DNA of 64,000 nt from Pleurotus ostreatus/Saccharomyces cerevisiae fusant (lineage: Eukaryota; Opisthokonta): positions 1 to 64,000 of the forward strand of contig JAMQCK010000102.1 in NCBI GenBank assembly GCA_024196135.1. Direction: 5' to 3'. Below are positions 20,988 through 33,365 of this stretch, piece after piece (positions within the stretch are counted from its first letter, which is position 1; every line of letters begins with the position of its first letter). The position numbers and the translations under genes were made by a program. The notes under the pieces are model-generated. The model saw only the letters and a list, made by a program, of their open reading frames with translations. It did no database searches and was not told where the DNA came from.

Positions 20988-21834
20988 GGGCGGATATGGT
21001 GATGCTGGCATACTCTTGGGTCTCGGTTATGATTTCTTGGATGCGCACAGAGTGCGCGCGCTTGCTCCTTAGCATGCCCTTTTCGTAGGTCCTCAGTTAT
21101 CATATGCAACTTCTCGACGAGCTGACGAGATACAACAAGAGCAATACTTTCATTGTATCTGAGTCTCGTGTGCGGCATGGATATCTAATCGGCATATTGC
21201 ATTCCCGACGCGCATCCTCCATGCTAATCTGACTGGCGGGCTGGCAACGTCACAACGCACAAGAGACTCTGCCGCCCAATCACCAGATGCCGACAGCGGC
21301 TCGTACTTCTGGATACTATGTGGAGATCATGTGAAGTCTGCCTTTCAAGGCCAAAGATAACTGGATGGACACCGAACTCACGAGGACATACGCAGCCATA
21401 CGACCACGACGTCGGAGTCGCGCCTCACTGAACGCCTGACTGCACGGTGCCTTCTCTCTAATAATGTGGCGTCTACTGCGTCACGTTCAGACTGCCACAA
21501 CGTACAAATTTGGTGATGCATGGCCCCATCTTGACATTTCACTCATAATTTAGGTATCCGGCTACGGTCACGAAGGCGATTGCTACTCGGTGAAGGCGAG
21601 TATGTACGTCGACGTCGATACAATCGGCAAACTAGAACTTGGAGCATGCCATCGTGCCTTCACAACGCCCGACGTCTGGACAGGGTGAATCGTCCGTAGC
21701 GACTGGCTCTCCCTGTCTCCCATTCTGGGGTCTGAGGAGAAACAATACATAAACCAGCGACATCTTAGCATTGAAGGCCAGGACGATATCTTCTTCCCTA
21801 CCTCGATATTCGGCTCACATACGCAAACTCCAAC
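20988..21834. other. Intergenic, 847 bp, upstream of pyranose 2-oxidase
   Basis: 3' flank of HMCES and promoter of the oxidase. No clear TATA box or coding signal recognised. Confidence 0.5.
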
Positions 21835-24522
21835 ATGTCTCTCAGCTCGGCGGACCCCTACGTCAACTTCGAGCAGACCGGCTGGAAGAGCAAGCCCGCG
21901 GCTGCGCTCGCTGAAGGTGCGCAGGCGAAGTCGCTGCCTCCGCTCCCCATGCCCGGAGGCGCTCCGGTGAGCTCTTTTGTCCTTTGCCATCCCTGCCCCG
22001 ATTAACGAGGTGTACAGGCACCGGACCCGCAGTACGACGTTGTCATTGTGGGCTCTGGTCCAGTGGGGTCGACTTACGCGCGCTTGCTCGTTGAGGCTGG
22101 ATACAAGGTCGCGATGTTCGACGTTGGGGAAATGTGGGTGACTTGACCAAGGCTGTTGCTCATTCCTGACGTTCTTCTCTTGTACAGTGACTCCGGAGTG
22201 AAGCGGGGCGCTCACAAGAAGAACGTGAGTGTCTGCGTAATGCACGACGACCCAGGACTGACACTTGTCGCTCCGACAGTTGGTCGAGTATCAGAAGAAC
22301 ATCGACAAGTTCGTTCAGTACGTGCTCATCCCAATTGACCGGCGCTCGAGACGCTAACTCGTCCTTTGGTTAGCGTTATACAGGTGCGCACAGTAGCTGC
22401 ATACGCGTCTGGCGGCGCTAACGACTAGCAGGGCCAGCTGATGCCGGTCTCGGTCCCAGTGAACCAGCTGGTCGTCGACAACCTCGACCCGGGAAGCTGG
22501 CAAGCCTCTGCGCACTTCGTTCGCAACAATGCCAATCCGGGTACCACCTTTGTTGCACGTCTTGCACTGTGCATGATGTTGACACGTCTTTCAGGCCAGG
22601 ATCCCTTCCGCAATCTTGGCGCGCAGGCCGTGACTCGCGTCGTTGGCGGGATGTCCACGCACTGTATGTTGCCTCTTACCGAGCATCTATCATAGGAACT
22701 GACGATTACCCAGGGACTTGCGCGACTCCTCGCTTCCAGAAGGCGGAGCGCCCCAAGCTCGTCAAGAACGATGTCACGGCGGACGAGAAGGAGTGGGTGC
22801 GCCTGTACGAAAAGGCCGAGGGCTTCATCGGGAAAGGCGACGACCAGTATAAGGAGTCTATCCGCCACAACCTCGTGCTCGAGAAGCTCAAGCAGGACTA
22901 CTCTGGCCAGCGCCAATTTCAGCAGATCCCTCTTGCCGCCAAGCGCGTGAGCCCTCGATTCGTCGAGTGGAGCTCGGCGCACACCGTATTCGACCTCGAG
23001 GACCGTCCGAACAAGGAGCATCCCAACGAGCACTTCCATCTTTTCCCGGCGGCGATGTGTACCGCGATTGAGCGGAGCGCGGACAACAAGTCCATTGAGG
23101 CAGTTCGCATCAAGGACCTGCACGGGAGTGGCGCCGCGGCCGGCTACAGAATCAAGGCCAAGGTCATCATTCTTGCGGCGGGAGCGGTGCACAACCCCCA
23201 GGTGAGTGTTATTCACTTGCTTTGATGCTGCTACCTGCTCACTCAACGCTTTCAGATACTCACCAACTCCGGCTTCGGCAAGCTTGGCGCACCGAAGAGC
23301 GGCGAGGCGCCCGCTCGCCTGCCCAACCTCGGCAAGTTTATCACGGAGCAGACGCTGGCGTTTTGCCAGACAGTGATGAGCGCCGACCTCGTCAACCTCG
23401 TCAAGTCCGACATGAAGATTACGGGCACGCCGGGGAAGCCGGATTACAAGGTGACTTGGGACCCCAGCGACACGAAGAACAAGCACGAGAAGTGGTGGAA
23501 CGACCGCGTGCAGGCGCACATGATGAAGCACCAGGAGGACCCTCTGCCCATACCCCTCGACGATCCTGGTGAGCGCGCTTACGAGTGCCATATCACATCC
23601 AATTTTGACTCCATTTTGCAGAGCCCCAAGTTACGACGCTCTTCAACGACAAGTTTCCCTGGCATACTCAGGTAGCGTAGGCATGATACGCTAAGTCATG
23701 GGATTCTGACAATCTCCTTGTAGATCCATCGCGACGCATTCAGGTACTTTTCTTTCCTACTCGTTGAGTGATCAGTTCACTGAACCATTCGCAGCTACGG
23801 CGCCGTCGCGGAGAGCATCGACACTCGCCTCGTAGTGGACTGGCGCTTCTTCGGGCGCACGCATCCGGAGGTGGCCAACCAGATCTGGTTCTCGGACAAG
23901 ATCACGGACCCGTACGGGATGCCGCAGCCGACCTTCAATTTCCGCTACCAGTCGGAGAAAAAGCCAGGCGAGTCGGAGCTCGAGGCGTCGCGGATGATGG
24001 CGTAAGTGTAGATCTGGACACTCTGACCAATGTCATGCTGACGTGTGCCTCCCCAGCGATATGTGCGCCATGTCGTCGAAGGTCGGCGGGTTGTATGTCC
24101 ACCAATTTGTTGAACGTTGGCGCGGCTCTGACCATTGATCCATAGCCTCCCTGGCTCTAACCCGCAGTGGATGGAGCCCGGGCTCGCGCTTCATCTGGGT
24201 GTGCGTATTCTTCCCTCTATCAGCCGGTACATGTTGCTCATGAATCGCAGGGAACACATCGCATGGGCTTCGATGAGAAGGTGGATCGTTGCTGCGTCGA
24301 CACGTTCTCGAAGGTGTTCGGCTACAGCAACCTCTTCCTCGGTGGCGTCGGGAACATTGGCACCGCATATGCTTCGAACCGTGAGTCCGCATATCGCTCG
24401 TTTGCAGGCTGGCTTAACCCCTGGCAGCGACTTTGACTGCCATGGCCTTGGCCATCAGGAGCTGCGAGTACATCATCAAGAACCTTCCGAAGAGCGCGGG
24501 TAGCGAGCAACATGAGGACTGA
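21835..24522 (+). CDS. p2ox: Pyranose 2-oxidase (FAD, GMC superfamily)
   Basis: Oxidises glucose and other aldopyranoses at C2 to 2-keto sugars, reducing O2 to H2O2 or quinones; in white-rot fungi it feeds peroxidases. Sixteen exons join without frame conflict into 634 residues, near the family's ~620. Exons: 21835-21966, 22018-22133, 22188-22224, 22280-22317, 22374-22383, 22432-22540, 22595-22663, 22714-23201, 23256-23568, 23622-23671, 23724-23743, 23795-24001, 24057-24092, 24146-24200, 24251-24380, 24428-24522. Seen: the dinucleotide-binding [17 protein letters not shown] with the His that carries covalent FAD, the EDPLPIP substrate-loop region, LHLGGTHRMG, and the catalytic His/Asn context [16 protein letters not shown]. 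There is no signal peptide, as in known family members. It is convergent with the APH-type gene. Confidence 0.97.
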
Positions 24523-24763
24523 AGTGTTGGGCGATGTGACTGCAGCGATACGATTCGTACACTGCGCCGTTCAACAAGGCATCACGCTGATTCCAATCGA
24601 ATGCATTTTGGCCTTTCGACTTGATATCGTGGCTGAGAGAGAGGCAGTGATTCTATGGAGTGGGGATGTATAAATGTGTAGCGTCCGACAGGTATAGTGT
24701 TCTGGCCAGCGAAAGTGAGATAAGGGCACGAACGATCGCATTGACATCGAGGGTTATAGTAAA

Positions 24764-26519
24764 TCACCAGCACCTCTCCGCGGTCAGAGAGACTTTGCCA
24801 TCCCGCAGAGGCCAAACTTCAGCCAGACGATCCCTCTCCTCAGCGGAAGGCGCGTCGTCCAGCGCTGCTTGTAAAGCAGCGTCGACGGCCTTCTTTGTTT
24901 CCTCGTACTTGTCTGCCTCGACGAGGCCTTCGCTGTTTGGATTGATGCCGAACCGAGTCAGGATGCCGTCGCAAATGGACTCCGCATGGCGATACTGCTC
25001 GAGCTCCTCGTCGATCCGCTGCGCATCCTGCTGTGTGAAGGGAAAGGGAAAGGGAACGGTGGGACTGTCGTCCTCATTCCTGCCGACTATCGGTATCCAC
25101 ACGTCCCAGACCATCTTCATGCTCCATCGCGCGTACAACAACGCCTCGTAGTTCGAGCCCGCAGTAATCGCGGACGAGGGCATCGTGGTGAGGCGCAAAG
25201 TGCTTGCGCCACCGTCCAAGGAGTATAGATCTCTCGCCAGTTGCTCGTCGTGGTGTTGGAGAAACACCTCGTGCGTGAAGGCCCGCCACGCGCGGCGCAG
25301 GATACGCTGTGCGCGTTCCTGCTCCTCGGCGGGTAGTTGATCGTATCCGTCAGCTAGCTTCGGAGGCTTGCCAGGACCGTGCACCACAAGATCTGTCCCC
25401 TCGTCAACTCGATAGGCAGGAGGAACTTGGAACTGCCGATAGTATGGCGCGACGACAGATCCCTGCCAGTCGATGATGCCTTCGAGGGACGGGTCCTCCC
25501 CAGTATCGTCAATGATGATGTTGCTCGAGTGTAGATCCCGATGCCAGAGGGGAACGGCCATGCGCGGCGGCGCAATAAAGGGTATTAACTTCTCGTATTT
25601 GGAGATAAGATCTCCATATGCGCCGTCGGGGTCGGCTTCGAGGCCAGCATCTATGCATGCGCGGGCGCACTTCGCGACAGCGACCATATACGCACGATCG
25701 TCAGGCCCTACTTTCACAGTCAGTTTTGCTCTGCAACGCCATTATTCACTTACAAGGTCCCCTGTCGATGTTCAAAGCGGACCGGCCGGCGCGCCAAAAC
25801 TCGCGGTTGATTGTAGGCCCTACGCAGAAGCGTGTGGAATTGGGAGTCGAGTACTCCTTTTTGCTGTGCAAAGGCCGATTGCGACGAAGATGGTCGGGAA
25901 CATCTTCCGCGTAGTACAGTGCGCCGATGAGGTTGAAAGCTCGTTGGCTTAGAATGGACTCAATGATCGCAATGGTGGGTAGGATGCGGATGAAAGGGTC
26001 GCTCTCCAATTCCTTATCGGTCTTGTCGTAGTAGTCAGAGAGAGGAACCCCTGGAATCTTCTCGTACATGATGTACTCCGTGCCAACTGGCGTGTTTTCA
26101 GCGTGAGAGGACCAGGATTGGACCTTAGGCACCGGTATGCCCAGCTCAGTGCGGAGGTAGTCCAGCGTCGCAACCTCGCTCGCCGTGCAAAAATGCTTTG
26201 GCCCTGCGACCGGAAAAGGAATTTTGACTATGCTCTCCTTTCCATTATCGAACTTCAGGTTCAGAACGCGGTTGAAAGTACCTTCGAGGGGATGAGGTAT
26301 AGCACAGTACAGATGATGGGCCGACTGACCGTCGTGAATCTTCCTCAGAGTTGTGCATCGCCTTGCGTTCGCAGACTCGGTTGCTATGTCTAAAAGGGCC
26401 TTCACGTTATATGGCACGTAACGAGCAGCAAGTTCTGTTGACAACGTTAGACGCCTGTCTACGAGCAAACGCTCAAGGGGAGATACATACGTTGCTCGTT
26501 GTTGTACAGCCATCGGCAT
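24764..26519 (-). CDS. Aminoglycoside-phosphotransferase-fold protein (AIM9-like)
   Basis: Exons 26519-26330, 26281-25754 and 25710-24764; 554 residues. The protein-kinase-like APH fold is shown by GTFNRVLNLKFDNGKE (P-loop-like), VKIPFPVAGP with the ATP Lys, ASEVATLDYLRTELGIPVP, YIMYEKIPG hinge, the catalytic loop WHRDLHSSNIIID and the metal motif GIIDWQGS. This combination matches fungal AIM9/APH-domain proteins; the substrate is unknown. Intron 26282-26329 is 48 nt, stop-free and in frame, and its removal restores HDG-TFNRV; intron 25711-25753 is only 43 nt. The extreme N-terminus (MPMAVQQRATYVSP) is uncertain and may hide another splice. Its start lies 43 bp from the divergent hypothetical gene. 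Confidence 0.85.
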
Positions 26520-26561
26520 TTTGTCATCGAAAACAGCTCTTGTTCATCTAGAAATCTCACC

Positions 26562-27235
26562 ATGAGTCCAAACAGCTCTACATGCAATGATACTGTTCAT
26601 GACGAACCGTATACCGCGGTGTGCGTTCTGCGGAAGGACATGGCAAAATGGCTCTTGCATCTCGATAGCTTCAGTGACGGTGATGCCAACGGATGGACAA
26701 TGGTCTTCAGCATAAGTTTTCGCGAAGACGCCCGCAAGGGCACTCGAAGGCAACTTCCTGTGCAAGGCTGGTTGGAGGTTCGACCAAAGCCTGTCCGCCC
26801 ACGTGCACCGGATGCAAATGCTTCGGCATATCCCGCGGTGCGCACCCACACTCGTTTTGTAAGTCTTGAGTCACACACAAGCCCGCGTATCTATCTTTCT
26901 GACCTTTCTGAGGACAGAATCAGCGTGAGGAAAACGGCATAACGAGCATAGCATTGCACGGCGTTGCGAGGACGTATGTGAGTATATACTCCGATTCGAC
27001 AGTACAAAGTACAATGCGATGGGGGCGTTCCGGCGGCGAGGCGTATCGAGGTCAAATTTCAACAACATTTGCCTGCGAGTGGACGCCTGGAGCGGCGCGG
27101 ACCAGGGCAGATCGTAAACTGGACGGACGTGAATTGTCGATGACGGAGTCAGCCAGCACGGTCGCCAGAGACGAGTCCGAGATATTGGCAGCTACCGGTT
27201 GCGGGGAGGCAAGGACTTGGGGATGGAACGCTTGA
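26562..27235 (+). CDS. Hypothetical two-exon protein
   Basis: Exon 1 26562-26858, a 59-nt GTAAGT...ACAG intron, exon 2 26918-27235; 204 residues with no stop across the splice. The support is the open frame in both exons and a good start context (CACCATGA). No domain, signal peptide or membrane segment is recognisable, and composition is unremarkable. The N-terminal part (AVCVLRKDMAKWLLHLDSF) looks more protein-like than the second exon. It begins 43 bp from the divergent APH-type gene, leaving almost no room for two promoters, which argues for caution: it may be an orphan gene or a chance frame. Confidence 0.35.
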
Positions 27236-27590
27236 TAAACAAGACGGGCGCCTGTTAGGGATGGAGAATCATGCGCTCGGCAGATTCTGGCGATGGATGG
27301 GAGGTGAGGGGATTGGGAGGTACGGGTGAGGACTTGGAACGAATTTCCGACAGCGTAGCGTATGGATTTAGATAATCAACTTTCGACAAGAGAGATTGGC
27401 GAGGAGTGCATGGACGAGGACAGGAAGACGATGCGAGACCGGCAAGGAGATTTGTGCGTGACGCGACGCGATGGGCGCTCATCGTGGTCGATGCTTTGCC
27501 GTTATGCAGGTACTTTGAGTATTTGTGGAAACCGAGAGGCTACCGGGCAAGACGAAGATCTTCGTGGTTGGCAGCGCAGCGCCGCAGACG
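27236..27590. other. Intergenic, 355 bp
   Basis: 3' flank of the Cid1-type gene (stop at 27591, minus strand). Nothing recognised. Confidence 0.5.
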
Positions 27591-30500
27591 CTATCGTTCG
27601 CGTTCTCCAGCTTGCGCTGCAGGCTGCACTTCGGAGCGCACAGCAGTTTCCTCGACGACCGCACTGTCCTTCTTCGGTGGGGGTAGCGAGATATCTATGC
27701 GCGCCACCCTCTCCGCAAGCGCGTCCTCTGATGGCGTGGGCGCCCCACTCAGAGGTGGTGGGCTTGGCAATAGAGATGAGTGCGGCGACAGGACGGGCGA
27801 TCGCGGCAGCGAGGATGGCCCAGACCTCAAGGATATATTCGACCTCGACGCAGGCGAGTCTGGTCCCGGCACTGGCGATGGTGATCGTGACGAAGAGGCC
27901 GCGTAGCCCATCGACGAGGGTGACGGCGACCCAAGCATAGGAGATCCATGACTGGGCGACACTCTGCTCGAGGACGGGATAGGGACGGCCGCCGCGGCCG
28001 ACAGCGTCGGCGAAGGCGCCATATGTGGACTTTGCGCCCCCAGCTGAGGACTATGATGCCCCATCTGCGGGCTGCTCCCGATCTGAGGACTGTGCCGTCG
28101 CTTCTGGAACGAGCGCTTGTGCGGCATGCGAGGTGACGAATGCTGCATACGCGGCGATGAGTGCGGTTGTGAGTGCTGATGCTGGTGCTGGTGCTGGTGA
28201 GGCGGCTGGTTCGATAGCGCGACGCGATTTCCGTGGGGCCCAAGCCCCCCCGACAACACTGGCGAGCGCATATTGGGAGACCCGCCGGAGTGCATCCTCG
28301 GTGGCTTCCCGGACATCGGCGGCGTCGACGGCCCCGCGAACCCGCCCGACATGCCCTGCATCGAGAACTTCGTCGTAAGCGGCGGCGGCGTCATCGTGTC
28401 CACTCCCTGGGCGTTCGCTTGGAGGTAAGACGCCGGCGTAGGCGTCAGCGGGCCCGGCCCGTACGTATGTCGTCGACCATCCTCCTTCGCAGACCAAGTC
28501 AGGTCCGTGGGCGCCTTGCGGTGGCTCAGCGAGGGCTGCAGGCCCGTGCGCGTCAGCGCGTCGTGGCTAGAGCCCGTGAGCACATCGTGCGGCGGCGTCG
28601 GGTAGGCGAAGTGTGCGTAGTAGGGCGCGACGAGGTGCGGGGAGCCATGCACGGGGTATATGACAGGCACGGGCGACCGGGGGACGGTCGTCTGGTAGAA
28701 TACAGTTGCCGAATTAGACAGGTCCATTGTGGTACGGAGATTATGCTGTAGGTCCTTCGGTGGTGATACAGGGGAGGGTGGGAGGTTCAGTGTAGATGTG
28801 AGCGATATGGGCGAGCCGTGCGCCTGAGGCGGCGAGTGGTTCTGCTGCCCGGCCTTGTTGAGAGGGCGTGCGGGCCCTGAGACAGATCTTCGGGCGAACT
28901 CCTTCGCGGAGAGCGAGGGTTCTACCGCAGATTGGGGCGCTGGCAAGAAGTCCGTGGGCGCCTTTGCATGGTGGTGCTTGGGCCGTCCGCGACCAGACGC
29001 GTGGAGGTCGATGAAGGCGTTGGGGCTCATGCCAACCTGAGCGGCGCTTGCCGTGAGTTCTTGCCAGGAGATCCGCCTACCACCAGCTTCCGAGTGTACA
29101 GAGTGCACATCAGACTCGGCAGCGTCCGAGCGTTCTCCCTCTTCGACCAGCTCGCTGTTCCCTGACGAGTCTTCGTCCCTCTCGCGGGCCGTCATGCTCG
29201 ACGTCGCGAGCTCTAGTGACTTGCCTAAGGACGTCTCATACAGTTTGTGGTCCGACGGTGGCGCGTCTGGTGGTGGCGGACTTGTCCACTTCGCCCGCTT
29301 CGGCGCCATATGTTCGGGCGGGGGCCGCGGCGAGACCTGCGCTGAATTCACGAACCTCGGACCCGGCGCAAACAGCGGCGGAGGCGAGAAGTTATCCGGC
29401 GGCGGCGCACCCTTCGGCCGCAAGTTGCTCCCCACCGTATACGGCGTCTGCGGCGGTACGTTCGGTGGGCGGGCCGGCGGCGCGGAGACAAGATCCTCGT
29501 CCTTGCGCTCTGCGCAGAGCTCGGCTATGGCGACGATGGCGCGGTCGGGGCGCACTTGCAGAATGCGCGATGCGCGCATAAACTCGCCACGGATCTTGTG
29601 ACCGCCAGAACGTCGGCATGGGGTGCGGGCAGGATGTATGTCGACTCACTGTGTATAGACCGTCCTTGGTCACGCATCTGGCGACATTGAAGTCGGTCTC
29701 GAAGGGGTCCTGACGTACGAAGTTGAGCATGTGGGGCCTGGAGCAATAGAGTAGGCTTACCTCGATGCAAAGTCTATTCCTCTCGCGCGCATCGTTCACG
29801 CGGCCGGGGGAGAGCTGCGGTCCAGGTCAGAGGCAGGTAGAGCATCGGGTAACGCTACTGACGTCGTTTTGCCATCCCTTGGCGTCTTTCTTGAGCAATC
29901 CCGCCCGGATGGACGCGACGCCGGTATTATAAAGGAAATCTTTGGAGTAGTACCGGAAGAAGTCGATCAGCAGCTCGGCCACGCTCTCCGTGTTTTCCGA
30001 GTGCCAACGCTGACGGAGGACATCGATGTCGTCGAAGAACCTGCGCGACTTAGACATGGATAAAGAATAGAACATTTGGCATACCATATGTTCTTGTCGC
30101 CTAGATGAGTATCCTCCTGCGGTGATCGTTAGGTATGCGAGAAGCACAGATAAATGCGGATATGACCTTGGATATTGGGCGAAGAGGGGGCATCTGTTGC
30201 AAGTTGGGTAGGACGGCAGGATTCTTGACATGTACTAGGAAAAAGATGACGAGAAGAACATAGCCGTAGGACGACAATGTGCCCTTGTACGGCGAGTTTA
30301 TTTTCCTGCGCAACTATCAGAACTGCTCACGAACAAAACATGCGATACTCACCGTCGTTTACTCCATACTTTGACTGGGGAACGGTGAAATGATGTCCAA
30401 GCGGTCGAGTGGCGGATTACACTCACGGAAGAGGACGAGGGTGCGAACGCGCGTAGGATCGATCATGGCGTAGCACATGAGAAGGCGGGTGTTCTCCAGC

Positions 30501-31097
30501 GCGAGCCTGTTCTCAAAGCCGATATCGCAGGCAATGCCGAGCGGCAGGCCGGGGGATGGGTCGAGTGAAAGCTTGACGATGGGGATGCGCGCGTGGGGAA
30601 GAGGCTTTACGTGAAACTTGGTTTCTGAGAAGAGATATGAGCGACTGAGCGGGGGAGATGGCGTCTGCACGCACCCCGTTCGAGTAGATCACCCAACATC
30701 GTTACGAGGTCGGAGGCGGATAGGCGCTCGCCCGAGTCGATCAGGCAGCAGAGGTCCATGTCTATGAGAGCGTCAGATTTGTGCTGAAATCCGCGAGCAT
30801 CCTTGACGCACCTGAGTTGCGCAGGCTGAAGCCGTTCGCGGTGCTCCCGAAGGACAGCAGGCGGCTCTCAGGCTCGATAGTGCGGATCAGCCGCTCCAGC
30901 AGCTTGCGGACGTCCTCCTTTACAGACATCTCCTCCGCCGTCGGGAGGAGCTGAATGACAAAGTCGAATAGGCAGTGGGAGAGGTCTGCGAGATACCGCA
31001 GCTTGACGTTGGGCCGCGCCGCCGCCACCGCGGCCGGCGGAGACTCGCGGGTGAAGGGGTGACTGTTGGTGTGGGTATAGGCCATCGCGGAGGCCAT
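27591..31097 (-). CDS. Cid1-type non-canonical poly(A)/poly(U) polymerase with long disordered tail
   Basis: Adds nucleotides to RNA 3' ends. Ten exons: 31097-30812, 30761-30675, 30624-30427, 30374-30353 (22 nt), 30305-30167, 30116-30085, 30040-29863, 29814-29761, 29709-29650, 29594-27591; 1,019 residues. Catalytic core: FGSTANGFSLRNSDMDLCC gives the GS motif and two Asp, and IACDIGFEN the third. The central domain follows (LVLFLKVWSKRRKINSPY, TLSSYGYVLLVIFFL), then the PAP-associated part (DPFETDFNVARCVT, IRGEFMRASRIL). The last ~650 residues, nearly all in exon 10, are Pro/Ser-rich with His-Gln repeats and no fold. S. pombe Cid1 is ~400 residues, so the tail is the exceptional feature. Whether it prefers U or A cannot be told. 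The start could lie upstream at 31202 in the same frame. Confidence 0.9.
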
Positions 31098-33365
31098 GTC
31101 TACTCGCTGGCTGGCGTTCCCGACACCGGGGCTAGCTGTACGGCGCACGGGCTGTACGTCGGCGTCGTGGCGGACGACGGGGAACAATACAAGCCTCGAC
31201 AACCCTCACGATTCCAATTACGACGCCACGTGGGTGACCGCGTGGTTCTCCTTTACACAGTCGTGCGGGGGTTCGCAGTCTTTGTCTGCGGTAACCCAAG
31301 TAGCGCTGGATTGAGGGAGGCTTACGAGGGAGAAGGCGGAATAGTAACTCAAGGGTCAGGGCTTGTTGTCCCAGGATCTCAGTTGACGGAGCGCAATCGC
31401 CGGAGCGGGTGTATCATCCAGGCGTCCTACACTGCACGCCTTCGTTACTCCAAGCTCGATGTTCAATGTATGACCTATGTATATTCAAGTCTATATATGC
31501 AGTGTATATCTCGTATCTTGTAAGTGTGCAGGATTGCGGGAACTGTAAAGTCTAACAAACCACGTGATGAGTCCATAAACTTGTGATCGCATGCACACAA
31601 ACACAAACAACCACCTTGTTCCCTACCATCATTATCATCGAAGCTGTTCTGTCTTTATCTCATTCGTGCGCTATACCTGGCTTGCGGCCTTCTCTATACT
31701 GGCCAGACTCGCTTCTTGCGTCCCTGCGAAGCGCTCCGACGCTTGCAAGGAGCTTTCAGATCTCTCAGCTGCGTGTCATCATTCGCGCTGCTGCCCCAAC
31801 AAAAAACGTTGGAAGCAACTCGGTTGCACGACCGATGCCTTCCAATGTTTTGAGCTTCTAGCTCATCTGTCGCGCGCGGCCCTTACTCCGCGGATATTTC
31901 TAGCAGAACGAATAGGCTAATACTGCAAGACGCTGGTTCACGTTATCGGACTACCGACCGAAACATACCTTCAGTATTATGGATAGGAGGGAGTCAAGGC
32001 AGTGCGGCTTATTCTATCTTACTCGCCTTTGTTGCGCAGTGGGCCGCGGTCGCCTCATGCATCGCCAAACAAATGACGCTCGAGTCGCCTCCGCTACCGC
32101 GTTAATCTCGCTGATATCCGCGGTGGTCAATTCGAAGTACGTGTACGTGGTGGCATCGTAGGCGTGTGTGTGGGTATATGGTTGTAACGGTCAAGGTGCA
32201 TGATAAATCTCCTTTGTGGATCTTACAGCCTGACACTGCAATCTTTGCAACTACTCACCTTTGCCTCAAGCCCATCTTGCGTCGTGTCACGGCCTTCATC
32301 TGTACGGACTTCTTCAGCAAATGTATGCGGACCTGTGCTTGCACGACGAGGGCAGTCACGTCCACATGCACGGCACAAAAACTGGTTAGAGCGCTGGCGA
32401 TCGTTCAGTGCGGGAAGATGCAGCACGACAGCCAATGCAGTATTGGCCGTCCAATCTACGTTGTGTGCGACAAATGCCATGATCTAGAAACGGGCGATCG
32501 CATAGACCGTCGTCAACAAAAACCAATAGCCTGGCGCTCTCCTGCGATCGCAAGCTGGCCAAAAATCCCCACTTCTATGCTGTCATCGTCTTCACGCGCT
32601 GGCGCCAAAGCAGAAGAGGCCTCTTCTACTTTCTTAGCTTTGTCGAGATTGACGAGACTGGTATGATTCGCTTGAGACACATTTCTCTGCAAAGGCACTT
32701 ACGTCTCGTAGATGGTATCAGTCTTGCTTGAACTACAGGTCAATGGCATAGGGTTCATGCAAGTGACACAGTTTTGTCATTCAGGGGACTGATTTTTGTC
32801 GGATCTTTTGGCCAACGACGTGCGTTGTTCACGAGGTCAATGCCAACACGCGTCTATGTTTTGCAGTTAATAATCAATCCGACGATGGCCTTGGCAACTT
32901 CATCCGATATGAATGGTGACTCGCCTAGGCTCTCCTCAGAATCCACCTCCGACGGCCTTTTTCCATGTTGACCATCTTAGTCCATGCTGAACCGCAACGA
33001 TGCTGAAATTTGGTAAATCCAAGTACCAAGTAGTAGTAAATTAGGTGGCAGGATAAGAGCAACCGCCCAGATTTAGAGCTGTAGTAGGGGACAAACATGC
33101 ATAGTTAACTGGCTGCGCTTTTGTTACCGACAAGTCACATAAGTAAATTCATCTGGTGCTCGTCTTGTCTGTGCGCAAGGTTGAACTGCGTTCACGTGAC
33201 ATGCGCCTCAAATTATGGGCACAAACAAAGGAAAACAAAGCCCTTTGCCCAGGTCTGAGCTCTTTTGTCCGGTCCTAGATAAAAACCTTCCTTAACCTCT
33301 TCTCGTCGTCCGCCACACCTTTCTCTTCCGCTTACTCTGCTCGTGGACTCGAATTACGACCCAAG
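31098..33365. other. Large gap, 2.3 kb, no supported gene
   Basis: Lies between the divergent Cid1-type and Kap95 genes. Stop-free stretches (31591-31920 plus; 32166-32666 plus and 32223-32480 minus) show no domain and no spliceable continuation. A TAGATAAAAA box at 33276-33285 sits about 80 nt before the Kap95 ATG. It may hold a non-coding transcript or decayed gene; I cannot tell. Confidence 0.45.
33276..33285 (+). promoter_or_regulatory. TATA-like box of KAP95
   Basis: TAGATAAAAA followed by a C/T-rich stretch and the ATG at 33366. Spacing suits a core promoter; no experiment supports it. Confidence 0.35.

Noticed and set aside
22425..23591. 388-codon minus-strand frame
   Set aside because: Exact antisense of the pyranose 2-oxidase exons; a shadow of GC-rich codon use with no domain.
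27362..27940. 192-codon plus-strand frame
   Set aside because: Overlaps the 3' flank and last exon of the Cid1-type gene; composition is that of antisense Pro/Ser codons.
30975..31523. 182-codon plus-strand frame
   Set aside because: Mostly antisense of exon 1 of the Cid1-type gene and its upstream region.
31591..31920. Cys-containing 109-codon frame in the gap
   Set aside because: No signal peptide, no family Cys pattern and no conserved motif; not distinguishable from chance.
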